A stretch of 64,000 nt of DNA from Bacillota bacterium (lineage in GTDB: Bacteria > Bacillota > Clostridia > Lachnospirales > Bianqueaceae), in the NCBI GenBank assembly GCA_017442735.1, contig JAFRZE010000035.1, positions 1 to 64,000 on the forward strand, read 5' to 3'. The notes beneath the pieces are model-generated. The model saw only the letters and a list, made by a program, of their open reading frames with translations, searched no databases and was not told the origin of the DNA. How positions within the stretch are numbered: position 1 is the first letter of the stretch; each line of letters starts with the position of its first letter. The translations under genes and the position numbers were made by a program. This document shows, one piece after another, positions 62,014 through 64,000 of the stretch.

Positions 62014-63168
62014 TTAATTATAAGATATAAACAGGGTTTCGTTCCGATCGCCCGATGGCGTACCGGTGATCGTCACGTCCAGCTTGACGATGAAATAATC
62101 AGCGGTAAGATCCAGCTGATCCAGATCTGCGGAATCATAGTAGATCCGCGCGATCCTCGTACTGTGCGCCGGCGCGTAGAAATAGTCCAGATAGTCGATC
62201 CACTGGTCATTGAATGCAAGTTGATGAATGTCCAGACCCTGTCCGACATCGCTGCCATTCAGCATGACGAGCTCCTGGATGATCACGCCTTCATACCCGT
62301 CATACCAGGTCGCCAGGATGGTCATGCCGCCATCGTCATAGATGATCACATACGGGCTTCCTTCCACCGGCATATAGCTGTAATAATACGGGATCCCGGT
62401 ACCGGTCTGGATGGACCAGGCCTGGTTTTCCACGAGGTTGAATCCCGCGTCTACGGCTTCGATCGTCAGAAGGAACTCACCGATCGTGATCTCATGAAGG
62501 CCGGTCGTGAGGATATCGTTCAAGGTCCATGTCATTTCGGAAAAGCCGTCGCTTTCCGGCTCGATCATGAGGCTCCACCAGGGATTGAGCGCGATCCCGT
62601 TCAGGGTAAAATCAGACGTCTGGACGAAGAAGGATTCGGGCCGCCCGTTCTCGTATCCGATCTGCCAGTGGTAGCCGGCGCCGTCGGAATAGCAGCTGTT
62701 GACCCAGATCTTCAGGCCATCGTTGTTGAACAGGTATTCGCCGATCATGCCGCCCTGATAGGTCAGCGGATCTTCGTCTCCGCCAAGCATGTACGGATCG
62801 CTCATCGCGATGCCGGTATGCCACTGGATCTCATTGAATTTGCCATCCGTATAGTTCGGCGTGGGGGCCGGTTCAGAGGATTCTTCCGCCTGGCTGGACT
62901 CTTCCGTCTGGCTGGATTCCTCCGCCTGGCTGGACTCTTCTGCCTGGCTGGACTCTTCCACCTGACTCGACTCCGTCGAGGACTCTTCGGGCTGACTCGA
63001 TTCTTCCGGTTTGCTTGACTCCGCCGATGACTCTTCCGCTACGGATTCCTGAGCAAACTTATCGGAGTCCGCCGGCTTATCCGGCAGTTCTCCTCCCGTG
63101 CCGATGCAGCCGCAGCAAAGCGTCAGCGCAAGGATAATCGCAAGGACGATATGAAGCCATTTTTTCAT
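62014..63168 (-). CDS. Lipoprotein with Ser/Glu repeat linker
   Basis: This 384-residue protein has a lipoprotein signal (ALTLCCGC, Cys21 likely modified) and a linker of EESSQ-type repeats (about 40-100). A beta-rich domain follows (about 105-384, YTDGKFNEIQWHTG onward) with no match I recognise. The linker repeats mirror the DNA tandem repeat at 62875-63010. ATG 63168 has GGAGG upstream and the promoter at 63220-63248 rules out the longer frame. First gene of the purL cluster. Confidence 0.78.
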   Translation of the reverse strand: MKKWLHIVLAIILALTLCCGCIGTGGELPDKPADSDKFAQESVAEESSAESSKPEESSQPEESSTESSQVEESSQAEESSQAEESSQTEESSQAEESSEPAPTPNYTDGKFNEIQWHTGIAMSDPYMLGGDEDPLTYQGGMIGEYLFNNDGLKIWVNSCYSDGAGYHWQIGYENGRPESFFVQTSDFTLNGIALNPWWSLMIEPESDGFSEMTWTLNDILTTGLHEITIGEFLLTIEAVDAGFNLVENQAWSIQTGTGIPYYYSYMPVEGSPYVIIYDDGGMTILATWYDGYEGVIIQELVMLNGSDVGQGLDIHQLAFNDQWIDYLDYFYAPAHSTRIARIYYDSADLDQLDLTADYFIVKLDVTITGTPSGDRNETLFISYN

Positions 63169-63219
63169 GGGACAAAGCCTCCTTGAAGTGTCAAAAGAAA
63201 AAGACACACGTATAGATAT

Positions 63220-63248
63220 ATTATACCAGATTTTGAAAAGCATGTCTG
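63220..63248 (-). promoter_or_regulatory. Promoter of the lipoprotein-purL cluster
   Basis: Minus strand: CAGACA (63248-63243), 17-base spacer, perfect TATAAT (63225-63220). Confidence 0.7.
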
Positions 63249-63320
63249 CATAATTCTATGAAAATCCCCCTGCCGCGTATGGGCAGAATGGCGAAAGAAA
63301 CGTCGCATGGATGAGCTGAC

Positions 63321-63350
63321 AAAAAAAGAGCCGCAGCAATGGCTGCGGCC
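63321..63350 (-). terminator. Terminator of the 63361 gene
   Basis: Minus-strand stem GCCGCAGC (63349-63342) with 63337-63330, then seven T (A at 63321-63327). Confidence 0.8.
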
Positions 63351-63360
63351 CCGCTTCATC

Positions 63361-64000
63361 TTATTCAGTTGTCTCCCGGAACAGGTACAGGCCGTCCGGC
63401 TGCTCCACGAGCAGATAGCGGACCTCGTCGATCGTCGCCTGATAGCAGGTGGCTCCCACGAGTGCCTGGTCACTTGCTTCACTGACTGTTCCGGCCGGCA
63501 TGCTCAGGTCGAATAGATCGATCGTCTCTTCCGACCCTCGGATGCCATCGTCAACATCCTTTTGGACTGCCGCCTGATACAGCACGCCATCGAATGTCGC
63601 GGTCGCAGCGGAATCCGACCAAATGAGCAGTCCGACGCCGCTATATGCCAGCGAGGCTTCATCCTCGCTGATCTGTCCGGTCTCAGCCATCGCTTCTATC
63701 TCTTCGACCGCCTCCTCCGTCAGGGTCTCGTTCTTCTCCGCCGTCTTCGCTTCAGCAAGTTCATCCCCCGTCGTCTCGGCGGTCTCTTCCTCGGCGATCG
63801 CCTCTTCTGAAGTCCCGCCGGCCATTACGGCCTGCTGTTCGGCTGCGGCCGGAACAGCGTCCTGCGCGCTTTTGTTGCCAAAGTTGATAAAGAACCGCGG
63901 GAACAGGAACGCGCCGAAAATAAGCATCGCACAGCAGGCTGCCAGAGCCGCGAAACGCATCGGCTTCGAATAGGTCCTGCGCAGGCTCTTGTTGAATCGG
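63361..64000 (-). CDS. Partial anti-sigma-factor-like membrane protein (5' end outside the window)
   Basis: The open frame continues to the right edge with no stop, so the gene is cut there. The visible 213 residues start ...RFNKSLRRTYSKP, followed by a membrane segment (MRFAALAACCAMLIFGAFLF), an acidic Ala/Glu-rich linker and a C-terminal beta-type domain (VDDGIRGSEETIDLFDLSM, IDEVRYLLVEQPDGLYLFRE). The layout fits an anti-sigma or regulatory protein with a cytoplasmic N-terminus; this is inference. The apparent start at 63960 lies right before the membrane segment. Confidence 0.6.
   Translation of the reverse strand, partial: RFNKSLRRTYSKPMRFAALAACCAMLIFGAFLFPRFFINFGNKSAQDAVPAAAEQQAVMAGGTSEEAIAEEETAETTGDELAEAKTAEKNETLTEEAVEEIEAMAETGQISEDEASLAYSGVGLLIWSDSAATATFDGVLYQAAVQKDVDDGIRGSEETIDLFDLSMPAGTVSEASDQALVGATCYQATIDEVRYLLVEQPDGLYLFRETTE

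Overview
The window looks like chromosome from a low-abundance-type Clostridia (Bacillota). The evidence is a PyrR-controlled uracil permease, a WalR/WalK operon with YycH/YycI-like partners ending in rlmH, fused single-chain PurL of the clostridial kind, iorA-iorB-paaK-ACT, strong Shine-Dalgarno sites (ggagg), and consensus TTGACA/TATAAT promoters. Coding DNA is moderately GC-rich by eye, while several intergenic islands are clearly AT-richer. I see no rRNA, phage, plasmid or transposase gene and no CRISPR array. I cannot name the species.

Layout. 1-741: end of a degenerate dispersed repeat, then a PyrR attenuator. 742-2864: pyrR-uraA. 2947-7281 (minus): S9 peptidase and a clostripain-like C11 lipoprotein. 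7403-8833: MATE exporter. 8841-11715 (minus): ddl-murI-DUF1934 and a small membrane protein. 11878-13162: small flavodoxin-like protein and a lipoprotein with two cystatin-like domains. 13233-13600: a regular array of palindromes, followed by tRNA-Ser, tRNA-Glu and a chain of hairpins. 14070-16563: GH27 alpha-galactosidase, small zinc-site protein, M15 carboxypeptidase. 16760-23507: thrC-thrB, a Pro/Gln-tailed membrane protein, a TrpR-like regulator, a sodium:solute symporter and an amidohydrolase. 23617-27776 (minus): iorA-iorB-paaK-ACT. 27885-31172: acyl-CoA synthetase, purC, araD. 31190-31456: a second copy of the palindrome array. 31517-32701 (minus): MFS transporter. 32880-38984: one-direction cluster for phosphatidylethanolamine synthesis (PssA, Psd), two polytopic lipid-type membrane proteins, an EEP hydrolase and a Ktr/Trk potassium system. 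39053-49447 (minus): nuclease-like protein, rhomboid-like protein, aldose epimerase, walRK-yycHI-like, murA, DUF975, rlmH. 49551-51149: HerA-like ATPase. 51212-51560: second copy of the edge repeat, in inverted orientation. 51604-63168 (minus): lipoprotein, LOR/SDH-family protein, purL, aminopeptidase P, DUF1292, IlvD/Edd-family dehydratase, VanX-type dipeptidase, DUF2804. 63361-64000 (minus): 3' part of an anti-sigma-like membrane protein cut by the window edge.

Themes. Cell-wall metabolism recurs: Ddl, MurI, MurA, VanY-type and VanX-type D-Ala peptidases, and the WalRK regulator of wall homeostasis. The Ddl carries ordinary D-Ala-D-Ala motifs, so the VanX/VanY-type enzymes look like D-Ala recycling rather than glycopeptide resistance. 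Envelope proteolysis is represented by the C11/S9 pair.

Most unusual content. (1) Two loci 18 kb apart carry the same array: CTTGCTA...TAGCAAG palindromes, alternately 20 and 32 bp long, centred every 48-49 bp. (2) A degenerate, coding-like repeat sits at both 1-245 and 51212-51560 in inverted orientation. (3) A lipoprotein has two tandem domains with cystatin QxVxG loops. (4) Two genes (32880 and 49447) have promoters that predict leaderless transcripts.
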